Positions 25,724 through 38,300 of a DNA stretch of 64,000 nt are shown here, piece after piece. The number at the start of each line of letters is the position of its first letter. The first letter of the stretch is position 1. The position numbers were made by a program, and so were the translations under genes. A model generated the notes under the pieces. It saw only the letters and a list, made by a program, of their open reading frames with translations, did not search any database and was not told where the DNA came from. The DNA is from Panulirus ornatus (taxonomy: Eukaryota; Arthropoda; Malacostraca; Decapoda; Palinuridae): contig NC_092276.1 in the NCBI RefSeq assembly GCF_036320965.1, positions 6,484,782 through 6,548,781 of the forward strand. Reading direction: 5' to 3'.

Positions 25724-26352
25724 CGACCAGGAGGATATATGTGTCAGAGGTGGAGGGAACGAGGAGAAGTGGGAGACCAAATTGGAGGTGGAAAGATGGA
25801 GTGAAAAAGATTTTGAGTGATCGGGGCTTGAACATACAGGAGGGTGAAAGGCGTGCAAGGAATAGAGTGAATTGGAATGATGAGGTATACTGGGGCTGAC
25901 ATGCTGTCAATGGATTCAACCAGGGCATGTGAAGTGTCTGGGGTAAACCATGGAAACTTTTGTGGGGCCTGGATGTGGAAAGGGGGCTGTGGTTTCATTG
26001 CATTATTACATGACAGTTAGAGACTGAGTGTGAATGAAAGTGGCCTTTGTTGTCTTTTCCTAGTGCTACCTCGCGCACATTTGGGGGGAGGGGGTTGTTA
26101 TTTCATGTGTGGTGGGGTGGCGATGGAAATGAATAAAGGCAGACAGTATGAATTATGTACATGTGTATATATGTATATGTCTGTGTTTGTATTTATATGT
26201 ATACGTTGAGATGTATAGGTATGTAAATTTGCGTGTGTGGATGTCATATATGTATATACATGTTTATGTAGGTGGATTGGGCCATTCTTTCGTCAGTTTC
26301 CTTGCGCTACCTCGCTAATGTGGGAGACAGCGACAAAGCAAAATAAAAAAAA
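25724..26352 (+). mobile_element. RTE long-form 3' end, plus half of an inverted pair
   Basis: Begins at the ACCAGGAGGATATATGTGTC codons of the RT C-terminus and continues through the stop and long-form 3' UTR to the stem-loop and A-rich tail at 26352. It overlaps in content with 24988-25723, so the pair is a large imperfect palindrome with both 3' ends facing out. Confidence 0.85.
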
Positions 26353-28197
26353 GAAATAAAGCTTTTCCAATATTTAAGAATGAGAAAGCATCAATAAACA
26401 GTGGGCAACTCATCTAACAGTGGCAAAGGGATAATCCAATTTAATTATACAACCAATGGAACCATTTTATGGGCCCCTTTCATGGGGTTTCTGCAGCTTT
26501 AATGCTGCACTCCAACTAAGAGTAGGGAAATGATGAAATCCTTTGGAGCAAAACGTTTCTCCTTTTCATCCCCTGACGATCATATAGTTCCACCAATGGT
26601 GACTTAGCACTGTCAGTATAACCACTTACAAGTGGAGTTCAGTAACACTGACAAAGGGATACAATCATTTGTTTAATGTACATCTTCAGCACCAGGGTTT
26701 AACTTAGTATGGTTAGTCTTGCTGGCTACACCTGTCTAAATCTTTCTTCCTCTTGACGAAATCATTTCAAAATGGAAAGATTCTGAGACAGAAAAAATGA
26801 AGGGATAAAAAGTAATAACAATGAAAACAAATCACTGTAAAGATATACCTACGATTAACATGACACTGTACTAAGACTTCTTGTCATATTCTCAAGGGTA
26901 ACAAAAGACCATATAAAAAGTGCAGACTCACTTGAAATACATACTAAAACCATTAAAACAATCAAAGCCATAATATCAATCTCACAGATACGCTCAGCAT
27001 CTCAGTTTATTATGCCATTCTTATTTTCATAGATGAGACATTTTAATGATTTACCTTAAACACTATGCATTAAGGATGGCTAGTAAACCGACAAATACTT
27101 TGAAGTGAATCCTGAGACAATAAATCAAAATATTAAACAAAGCTACATTAACAAGGAACAAGATCAAGCAAATCTATAGTTCTTGTTAGTAAAAGGCCCA
27201 TATACAGCTTGAGAAGTCCAATGTAAAATCACATTGACATCTAGAAAAGAACTGCCCATGCAGATCTTTGTAACAATTACAACCCTCTGTACCATATATC
27301 CTCTTCAATGCAGGGTACCTATTATGATAAAATTCCTAGATCTGCAGTATTCAAACAGCTATCCAAGTTATCTAAAATGCATTATTCCTCAATATCTCTG
27401 ATACCTATGACCAAAGTTTCTAAACACAACTGTTTACAAAGCTCGGCAATAATCAACAGGGATGTGAAAGTGTGATAAAGATGGAATTGGGTATGGTACG
27501 AGCATGGTGATCCTGTTATGCAATGCCAGCTGTCTTCTTTTTTCTTTCCTTCACTTTCTTCATCCAAGGCTCTGATGCCAAAATACTCAGGTTTAAAAGC
27601 AAACCAGTCTTATAAATAAAGTATACTTCTAAACACTATGGTTCAACATCACTAAATCAGATGCTGAAAGGAAGCAGACAAATCCTCTACTTTCATAAGA
27701 AGAAATCTTCATTAACAATTGTAATATGATTCTGTTCTACTACAATTACATGAATGAAATGCTTATCTCATGTGTCAGGTCACCTTTATCCAATTTCACA
27801 AGGTAGAAAATGCAAAATCTACCTTAAACATCTTTGTTTCTATTTCCACACAATCAAATTTCTATACCTAATAAAAATGCTTGGTTGAAAGATCTGCTAC
27901 AGAGAATTGCACTTGGCAGCAACTAGGAAAATTAAGAGTGTATGAAAATATACGAGGATAATTAGTAAAAGGGAAGCAAAATAACTCTCAGGAAGGTTAA
28001 ACTCCTGGGAACAATTGAAGTCGAAGTTGAAATAGCAATATTTAGATAATCATACAGGGTTTGACAATACAGTGCGAATGGCAAGCAAAATTAATCATTA
28101 TTGGAAACAATGTCATTTCTCCAAACCCCTCTGGTAGTTCAATGTGATTTGACAGGAATAACAGTAATAAAACTGTCATAAAAAGAGTACACATAAA
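26353..28197. other. Region downstream of nup35
   Basis: AT-rich, with no ORF of note. It may contain the nup35 3' UTR if a distal poly(A) site is used: TTTATT (AATAAA on the minus strand) occurs at 27006-27011. Confidence 0.4.
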
Positions 28198-28203
28198 TTT
28201 TAA
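28198..28203 (-). promoter_or_regulatory. nup35: Possible nup35 poly(A) signal
   Basis: ATTAAA on the minus strand, about 32 nt past the nup35 stop codon. It is a common variant signal, but such hexamers occur often by chance in AT-rich DNA. Confidence 0.25.
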
Positions 28204-28234
28204 TATGGAGAAAATAAAACAATAAGGTAAGAAG

Positions 28235-28312
28235 CTACAATCCTAAGATATGCTGCATGGCTCTCGAGACAAGGCTGTCATTCTTCTTTGGCGTGCTAAC
28301 TTTGGGTACTAC
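28235..28312 (-). CDS. nup35: nup35 coding exon 8 (C-terminus and stop)
   Basis: Acceptor ACTCTTTGCAG, 78 nt including TAG. Encodes [19 protein letters not shown], equivalent to the C-terminal amphipathic helix. The final residues are LGL where the human protein ends in FGW. The intron before it is 7.6 kb and full of transposons. Confidence 0.93.
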   Translation of the reverse strand, partial: VVPKVSTPKKNDSLVSRAMQHILGL

Positions 28313-31300
28313 CTGCAAAGAGTAATAACGTGGGTTAATCAGAATATCAACAAAAAAGTAGGCAGAGGAATCAAAGGAGAAAAAGAAAAGAAAGAAGCCT
28401 AACATTAATATCTGAAAATAGCTAATACAGCTACAACATAAAATTTCAGTATGTCTTAGACCTGGACGCTGCTATACTCCTGGTCTTTTCAGACTTTCGA
28501 CAGTAATTAATGATCTGACCAAATAATCTCCCTTGCTGTGCATCATGTACATTTCTCCTAAGCTATCACACCAATCTGACAACATACACCTCATGCATTG
28601 CTTTTCTTATACTAGATACATGCACAATGTCACAATAACTGTACACTAAATACATAAAAGTCAAAACCTTTTAATACAAAAAAAATCTTAATATTTCCCA
28701 AGTTTCTAAAATTTTGATTTCTGGATATTTTTTACGTTGCCCCTGTACTGTTTCTAAAGGAAAAATAAAATAAAAGATAATACAAGAATTCAAGTTAATC
28801 AAATGTTTCCAACTATTATACTGAATTATGACACAATATATCTTTCTTCCAATCATTTTGTTTCCGTCCCAACATTTGTGGTTTTAGTAATCTTCATCTA
28901 CTGCAATCCTCAAACACCTGTATGGTCCATGATTTTATTTTTTCTTTAGAAACTTAGTCTTCCAATGAAGTCATCAAAAATTGATTATCAATTTTCTCAA
29001 ATGCCATTACCATTTATGGGGTTCAAAAGTGCATACAGCCTTACAGCTCATTCTTACCTAACTGCTACTTAATTTGTGGTAATCATGTGCAAAAAGTAAT
29101 CTAATGAATGAAATCCTTTGTCAAACTTTACTGAAATCTTAAGATGTACAAATATAAGTACATTTTTTTATTTGTTATAACTTTAACATGGTCCAACTAA
29201 ATGTTTCACTTATGCACCTTAGTTCCATCCATGTCCTCTGCTGATTTATCTGACATAACTGCAGGATCTGCATTTCAAAACTGCATTAATTTTCATTCTC
29301 TTCCAAGGTCTAGGCATTACCCAATTCTTTCTTAATTTCCTGTACTGCCCTCTCTACAGAAATGTTAAAAAGAACAGAAACATTACATAACCCTTATGCA
29401 CTTCCACATTCAAATTAAACCAATCATATAACAGTTTCTAATTACAGAATCCACATTTTCATGATAAAAGCTCTGAGCATTTCTCAAATTTCAAGAACAT
29501 AAGTGATTGCATATGCAAGACCAAAGGAGAAAATCAATACCAAAATACAAAACTTCTTTCAGTAACTGACAAACAGACAGTACAAAGAATTTCAAAGGCC
29601 TATTAGAGAAATAATGCACACATGTAATACAACAAAAGTTAAACTGCTAAAAACTCCTTACCTCCCTTACCAAACAACTGGTCACTAACAGCTCACTAAC
29701 TCTGAGATGAATTGACCTGAATCCTACTAATTAGGCACACCAATGCTCAAGTCCCAAACAAGAACTCTTTTTCAAGTTGCAGATAAGTTGCATTATCTTC
29801 TGTGTATCATATATAGATTATGATGATGTGTATGATAAATGTGTTCAAAGAAATTGGAGTACCAATAAAATTTCATGTAAATCATACCTGTAATCAAATA
29901 GAAGAGATGGGGTAGTCACAACAAATCTTGCCAGGTAAATGAGTAATCACATCAGTGATTTAGCAGGGTCAGAATGTTACAGATTTAGAAAAAAGCAAGG
30001 TCTAAGTACTATGCTAAATTGACATTTGTAGTCTGATGATGTTATAAGTAAATATCAAATGTTTGTATGAACCAAAGATTTTTTCCTGAATATTCCTTAA
30101 AACCAAGGTGTGTCTTACATATCATCATTCAATCCACTCCCTGTACTTACATGCCTCCCTCACATACACCAGTCCACGCATTCTTCCTCTCTTTCTCTCC
30201 TTCCAGTATTCCTCCACCCTATTTGCACACGTCACAGGTGGGCTTCCACTCACACCAACCCCTTTAATTGTTTATTTTATATCTATTTATTTATTTTGCT
30301 TTGTCGCTGTCTCCCGCGTTAGCGAGGTAGCGCAAGGAAAGAGACGAAAGAATGGCCCAACCCACCCACATACACTTGTATATACATACACGTCCACACA
30401 CGCAAATATACATACCTATACATCTCAACGTATACTTATATATATACACACACAGACATATACATATATACACATGTACATAATTCATACTGTCTGCCTT
30501 CATTCATTCCCATCGCCACCTCGCCACACATGAAATAACAACCCCCTCCCCCCTCATGTGTGCAAGGTAGCGCTAGGAAAAGACAACAAAGGCCCCATTC
30601 GTACACACTCAGTCTCTAGCTGTCGTGTAATAATGCACCGAAACCACAGCTCCCTTTCCACATCCAGGCCCCACAGAACTTTCATTGGTTTACCCCAGAC
30701 ACTTCACATGCCCTGGTTCAATCCATTGACAGCACGTCAACCCCGGTAAACTACATCGTTCCATAGGGTGGGGGAGGGGGATGAAAATTCTGGGAGCCTT
30801 GAAGAATGTGTGGAAGTCGAGAACATTATCTCGGAAAGCAAAAATGGGTATGTTTGAAGGAATAGTGGTTCCAACAAAGTTGTATAGTTGTGAGGCGTGG
30901 TCTATGGATAAAGTTGTGCGCAGGAGGGTGGATGTGCTGGAAATGAGATGTTTGAGGACAATATGTGGTGTGAGGTGGTTTGATCGAGTAAGTCATAATA
31001 GGGTAAGATAAATGTGTGGTAATAAAAAGAGTGTGGTTGAGAGAGCAGAAGAGGGTGTTTTGAAATGGTTTGGTCACATGGAGAGAATGAGTGAGGAAAG
31101 ATTGACCAAGAGGATATATGTGTCAGAGGTGGAGGGAACGATTAGTGGGAGACCAAATTGGAGGTGGAAGGATTGGGTGAAGAAGATTTTGAGCGATCGG
31201 GGCCTGAACATGCAGGAGGGTGAAAGGCATGCAAGGAATAGAGTGCATTGGAATGATGTTATACTGGGGTTGACATGGTCAATGGATTGAAACACGGCAT

Positions 31301-34300
31301 GTGAAGCATCTGGGGTAAACCATGGAAAGGGAGCTGTGATTTCGGTGCATTATACATGACAGCTAGAGACTGAGTGTGAACGAATGTGGCCTTTGTTGTC
31401 TTTTCCTAGCACTACCTCGGAGGCATGCAGGGGGAGGGGGTTGTCATTTCACGTGTGGCAGGGTGGCAACGGGAATGAATAAAGGCAGCAAGTATGAATT
31501 ATGTACATGTGCATATATGTATATGTCTGTGTATGTATATGTATGTATACATTGAAATGTACAGGAATGTATATGTGCGTGTGTGGATGTGTATGTATAT
31601 ACATGTGTATGTGGGTGGGTTGGGCCATTCTTTCGTCTGTTTCCTTGCGATACCTCACTAATGCGGGAGACAGCGACAAAGTATAATAAATATAAATAAT
31701 TAACAGTACAAATTAGTACACTTTTTTCTTTCACTCTACTTGGTTTTACAAAATCTGAACTTTTACTTCTTTTCCTTTCAAACACCATTACTTTACCTTT
31801 ACTTTCAATCTCCTCTGCTTACATCATACAACACACAACCTTCTGCAACTCCTCTTCATTCCACAAACAACACAGTATCATCTGCAAAACGGGCTTGCCA
31901 CGAGCCACCATAGTTTACCTCCACACTCCATCTCTGCACTCCTTTTCCCTGATTTTGCTTTCATCTTTCTTATTTCTCCATCCACATACAAGCCTTGACA
32001 GTGCATTATGCACAGGGAAGCCAAGGGATAAAAATAAAGATAAACTGTTCATTAGTTTTATTCATAGAGTTTTGATAGGTAATTTGCTTCTCTTTCCTCT
32101 TCATACCTTCTTAAAGGCATGAAGACAAAGACTCTGCCAAGTTCTTGAGAATCTGACATTCCAAATTATGCCACTCTTCACTAATGGCCGCCTCAAGCTT
32201 GGGGACACTGGTACTATCCTTCCCTGAAATTCGGCGCTTAATGATGCTCTACAAGTTCTCTATCAGATTAATATCTGAGCTGTTTTCAGGCTAATCATTA
32301 ATGAAAAGTATTCCACAGTCAGTAAGCCACTGTTTCACAGATTTTGCTGTATGGCAAGGAGCACCATCCTGCATGAACAAGTCTGCATGGCACTTCTGAC
32401 AACAGTCTGGTAAATAGCCCATCAGTAGCTCGAGGTAGTTGTGCTGATTCATGGTTTGATGTCTGGGCAGTATGACAAGGTCACAAATTCCATACTAAGA
32501 AAAATAACCCTAAACCATGAGAGAATCAGGGTGTTTAACAGTACTGAAGTATACTTAGGATCGAGAGGGTCACTCCCGGTGCACCGATAAACATGACAAC
32601 TCGGTCCCCAGTCACGGAAAACATGGCTTCGACGCTCCATAGCATGTGCTTCCACTTAGTCTTATTCCACTGAAGGTGTGTCTTGGCAAACGCAATCTTA
32701 GGGTGCCTCTACAAAGGGTGAGAAGGGGCTTCTTTTAGGTGCAATGGCAGCTGAAGCACAGGTTGTCATAGATGCACCAATGAAATGTCCTTACTGACAC
32801 TTCACCAATCAGTCTTGGGGTCCTTTTTTTCCATTTTTGTGCAGACAATGTGGATTAGCTTCTAGCTGACATTTCAGGATGGTTAGTGTGTGTGGTGAAG
32901 TCTTAAGAGCCTTCCTGAGTTTTCCCTTCGTGCTGGTGTTGCCTTACCTCCACTCTAGAGAAATCTTATTATCCATACTTGAATTGATCAGACACTACCA
33001 ATGATAATTCTTAATATTTCCCTTACTGGCTTCTGTTCCATGTACAAACTAATAACTGAAGCTATTTGTTCTTTTGTCAAGTCCTTTCAGAAGGGGACAA
33101 ACTCGGATAGACCATCAACATTTATTAACTTCCCACTAAAGATAAAAGACAACCCAACCCACAGTTATTTCCCTTGGCATGCTCACAGCTCTACCCCTCT
33201 CTTCACTGCATGTTTCTTGATAACCAAAAACTTCAGCACTCTGGCTGCGAGGGATAGTGAGCCAGAATTGGTCATAGGACTATGTGTCAGCCCTCTCACG
33301 CATAATGCAATGTCAAGGTGTGTGTACATCAAAAAGCTATGGTGAATCACACAGCCCTGCCTCATACCTACATGTATCCCAAAACTTTAGCTCAGCTCTC
33401 TATCCACTCTTATGCATGCATTTACTCCCCAATACAATGCTTTTACACCATCCACCACTATCCTTAACACATCCCACAAAGCATTCCGCTCAACTGTCAC
33501 AAACTTTTTTCAAGTCCATAAAAGCTGCATACAACTTCTTACCTTTTGCTAAATATTTTTCCAGAGTCATCTTTACTACAAAAATTTGATCAACACATCC
33601 CCTACCTTTCCTAAAAACCCCTTGCTCTCCACTTATTCTGCATTCAGTCAACTTCCATCAATCTGTCAATTAATATTCGTGCATACTATTTTCCTGGGAT
33701 ACTTAACAGACTTGTTCCTCAGTCTATGTCCAGCGTGTTTAAACAAAACATCAGATCCTACATTTGTAAAAGAGCTCCTTAATCTATTATTATGCACAAT
33801 AAGATGATTTGCCAAAACATTTGTCTTCATTCACATCATCTTTAAACAAAATGCTCAACTGCATTCAGTTTTCTACTACTGTTGCTCATTATTATTATCA
33901 TTATTATTATTATTATTGGGGAAGAGCAGTGTGGTTTCAGAAGTGGTAGAGGATGTGTGGATCAGGTGTTTGCTTTGAAAAATGTATGTGAGAAATACTT
34001 AGAAAAGCAAATGGATTTGTATGTAGCATTTATGGATCTGAAGAAGGCATATGATAGAGTTGATAGAGATGCTCTGTGGAAGGTATTAAGAATATATGGT
34101 GTGGGAGGCAAGTTGTTAGAAGCAGTGAAAAGTTTTTATCGAGGATGTAAGGCATGTGTACGTGTAGGAAGAGAGGAAAGTGATTGGTTCTCAGTGAATG
34201 TAGGTTTGCGGCAGGGGTGTGTGATGTCTCCATGGTTGTTTAATTTGTTTATGGATGGGGTTGTTAGGGAGGTGAATGCAAGAGTTTTGGAAAGAGGGGC

Positions 34301-35300
34301 AAGAATGAAGTCTGTTGGGGATGAGAGAGCTTGGGAAGTGAGTCTGTTGTTGTTCGCTGATGATACAGCGCTGGTGGCTGATTCATGTGAGAAACTGCAG
34401 AAGCTGGTGACTGAGTTTGGTAAAGTGTGTGAAAGAAGAAAGTTAAGAGTAAATGTGAATATGAGCAAGGTTATTAGGTACAGTAGGGTTGAGGGTCAAG
34501 TCAATTGGGAGGTGAGTTTGGATGGAGAAAAACTGGAGGAAGTGAAGTGTTTTAGATATCTGGGAGTGGATCTGGCAGCGGATGGAACCATGGAAGCGGA
34601 AGTGGATCATAGGGTGGGGGAGGGGGCGAAAATTCTGGGAGCCTTGAAGAATGTGTGGAAGTCGAGAACATTATCTCAGAAAGCAAAAATGGGTATGTTT
34701 GAAGGAACAGTGGTTCCAACAATGTTGTATGGTTGCTAGGCGTGGGCTATGGATAGAGTTGTGGGCAGGAGGATGGATGTGCTGGAAATGAGATGTTTGA
34801 GGACAATAGGTGGTGTGAGGTGGTTTGATCGAGTAAGTAACGTAAGGGTAAGAGAGATGTGTGGAAATAAAAAGAGCGTGGTTGAGAGAGCAGAAGAGGG
34901 TGTTTTGAAATGGTTTGGGCACATGGAGAGAATGAGTGAGGAAAGATTGACCAAGAGGATATATGTGTCGGAGGTGGAGGGAACGAGTAGAAGTGGGAGA
35001 CCAAATTGGAGGTGGAAAGATGGAGTGAAAAAGATTTTGTGTGATCGGGGCCTGAACACGCAGGAGGGTGAAAGGAGGGCAAGGAATAGAGTGAATTGGA
35101 TCAATGTGGTATACCGGGGTTGACGTGCTGTCAGTGGATTGAATCAGGGCATGTGAAGCGTCTGGAGTAAACCATGGAAAGCTGTGTAGGTATGTATATT
35201 TGCCTGTGTGGACGTATGTATATACATGTGTATGGGGGTGGGTTGGGCCATTTCTTTCGTCTGTTTCCTTGCGCTACCTCGCAAACGCGGGAGACGGCGA

Positions 35301-35335
<35 letters not shown>

Positions 35336-38300
35336 AAATCTTGAGTCATGCAACTGAAGGGATGCTTTTAAATGGCTCCTAGAACTTTAACTCCAATAAG
35401 GACCAGGGAAATGATGAACACGGGTAATTAAAAGATATTCAATGAAACCATACTCCTTTTCCTCTAATGACAATGATACATCATCTTTAAAGATGTATTT
35501 TCACTTGCAGTGTAACACATGCAGGTGGAATCCTGATCTACATCAATATAGACAATTTCCTTCATTCTCAATGCCATAGGCGTAGGGACATCCAGCCTTC
35601 TCAAACCCACATTTTTTCCCCTAAGACACTGAAAGTATGCTGCTTTCATCCAAGGTCACACACACCTTTTGAGATGATGACCTTGCAGGACTGGTGTTCC
35701 TAGCCAAAACCTCACTGGTGGGCAAATGAGGCAAGGACACCAATCTCCCTAGGGTATCCTTGCTTCCCATCCCCTTACTATTTGTTATACAAGCTTAGCA
35801 TAAAAATGACTGCTTTAGAAATCTTGTACAAAAATAACAAAATGGCTTGAAAAATCTTCTGCATACCCTGCAAATAATAAAACTCAGGCATCAAAACCAT
35901 ACATACCTCATGCTCTGCATGAGCAGTTTGGTATGCCTGTGTCAGAGGTCGCATATTGGCTCTTGGAGTGCTTATCATGCTAGAGTTATTAGGAGACATG
36001 ATACTGCTAAGATTTGCTGACATATTCTCTTTGTCACCAGTGATTGTCTGAAATAATTACAGAGAAAATATCTTTCAAACAAACTGGCAAATACAATGGT
36101 TAAAGTTTTTAGAAGCACCAAAAAGGTAACCTTGAAATTAAAGTTTAGAGGATAACTGATAAGATTAGAGTAAGTGATAATTGTTAGTGGTTGTGTTTTG
36201 TATGTACCATGGAACTAACCTCATATCATAAATTGCATGTGCTTATGATACATGACATAAGAATGCACAAGTAGAAAATATCATGTTTTATTGACTTGAG
36301 CACTATAATAACTGGCTTCATAGTCAGCCTCTATCTTGAAACTCTTATTCAGTATACAAAATTAGATGTTCTCAAACCAACCTTGTCACTGCAAGGCACT
36401 ACTCCAATCATGATGTTTCCACTGAAAACCTTCCCATTCTTGCTTAGTGCTTTTCTGGCCTGTAGTTTTGTCTGGAATGACAAACATTCATTTAGAACAA
36501 TACTTCAAAAAGAGGAAAAGCTGTTTACTTTATGGTGGTGTCCCACCATCTATGAGGAAATCTCCATGCATCTCCATGCCTCTAATCACCCTCCTCATGA
36601 GATTTATGCTTCTCATCCCTTGTAAACCCCTACACAGCAGCTGTAGTAATAACTCATTTTAGAACTCCCCTCCATTGGCAGTTGCCACATCCGACTGGGC
36701 ACCAGGTCACACAAGGCCAACCCCCTTATAATTCTGTGAAACAAGAACACCTCTATGGTGACAACCATAAGTTAGGAAAAATACTCTACAAGTTGGGGGA
36801 AGGTAGAGAAGCAAACAATGAGAAAATCTGCTTGTGGAAAATTGCCCCACAGAGAAACTATTTCATTCTTCAAAACTCAAATGTTTTCTACAGGGTCAGT
36901 TTATCCAAAAAGATGTAAGAGCATGGAGGCAGAGGGTTACAGTAAAACTTTTCTAAAGAAAAATTCAACCACAAACACATCCAAAGGCTATCTTGTGGCA
37001 CAACATTAAGCCTCTGCCTTGATCCACACCATCTAAACCAAGGTACATTTGTCAGAGTTGAGTTATATCAAGATCTCTGGGAAACTCCTCTAGAATAAGC
37101 TTTCTCAATGTGGTTAGCACTGCAGTTCCCTGATAACATGACTAAAACAAATATGCCAGGTTGAGCAGCAAAACTAGGCTCTAATCCAAAATGAAATGTC
37201 CCCTCAAAGAAGAGTTTCAAACTGTCAAAGCAAACCAGAAACAGAGGTTTCCCTTCCTAATCTCTGAAGATCTTAGGGTATTCTATAAGAAATTAAAGAG
37301 GACAGAAGACAAAAAAAAGTCAAAACTAGTCACTGAGAATGCAACAAGAGCATTTTAGGCTTATATGCTTTACCTTCCTAAACTCTATGATGGAAAAACT
37401 TAATAAAAAACATTACCACAAATGAAAAGATTCTTTTGGTAGACAGCTAGAAAGATCCTTCGACAAGCCCCACTTTAATCTCAAGCGGATGGCAGGATTA
37501 GGTAGGCAAGTGAGTATCTATATGTATTTAAGATAAACTACCTGAGAAACAATCCCAGGTTGATCCCACAATAAGTTCCTAAGTCCCTAAAGTGAAAATC
37601 AAAGGGAGTCTTGTATTTGCTTTTTCAAAGGGCAGAATTTTAAGAGAACTTAAAAAATTGCTTAGACATCTGACTATTTAGGAATATGAAGCAAGTATAC
37701 TAAATGTCACAGATATCAGTCACTTGTCTACCCATGACTGGAAAGTATTTACACTCTTTACATATCCCACACTGCAACATAGTTTATTCCAATGCTCAAC
37801 CACTGCACATGTGAAAAATCTTATGGGGCTATACCTAAAGCAAACTAAGCTGCTACTGCTGAATGATGGTTAACAAACAATGGGAGGCATTAAACAAATA
37901 AGAAGGTAAAGTACTAAAAGCTTCTAATCCCTAGAGATAACAGAGATTCTCTCATGGCAGACAGGACAATTCATTTGTAGACCTAGAAATTAATGCAATA
38001 GTTTCAAAGTATGAAAAGTGTTGTAAAGAAGTTTACCTCATTGCACTAAATAATCTATTGTTTCTTTGCAGCATCAGAAGGATGCTCAAAGAGCAAAAGG
38101 CATCCAACTCTCGCTTTCAATTCTTTAAGCTTAACAGAATATAACACTAACCTCAGAATGATGCTGAAGACAGATCCAACCCAATCCCCCTCTCATTTTT
38201 CCTAGGTGATTTTACAAAATTCACAGGGATAACACCTGTGGTGCCATAAACACAAAAACCCCATATATGTGAAAGATCCTCAAATATGAACTTTCTGTGA

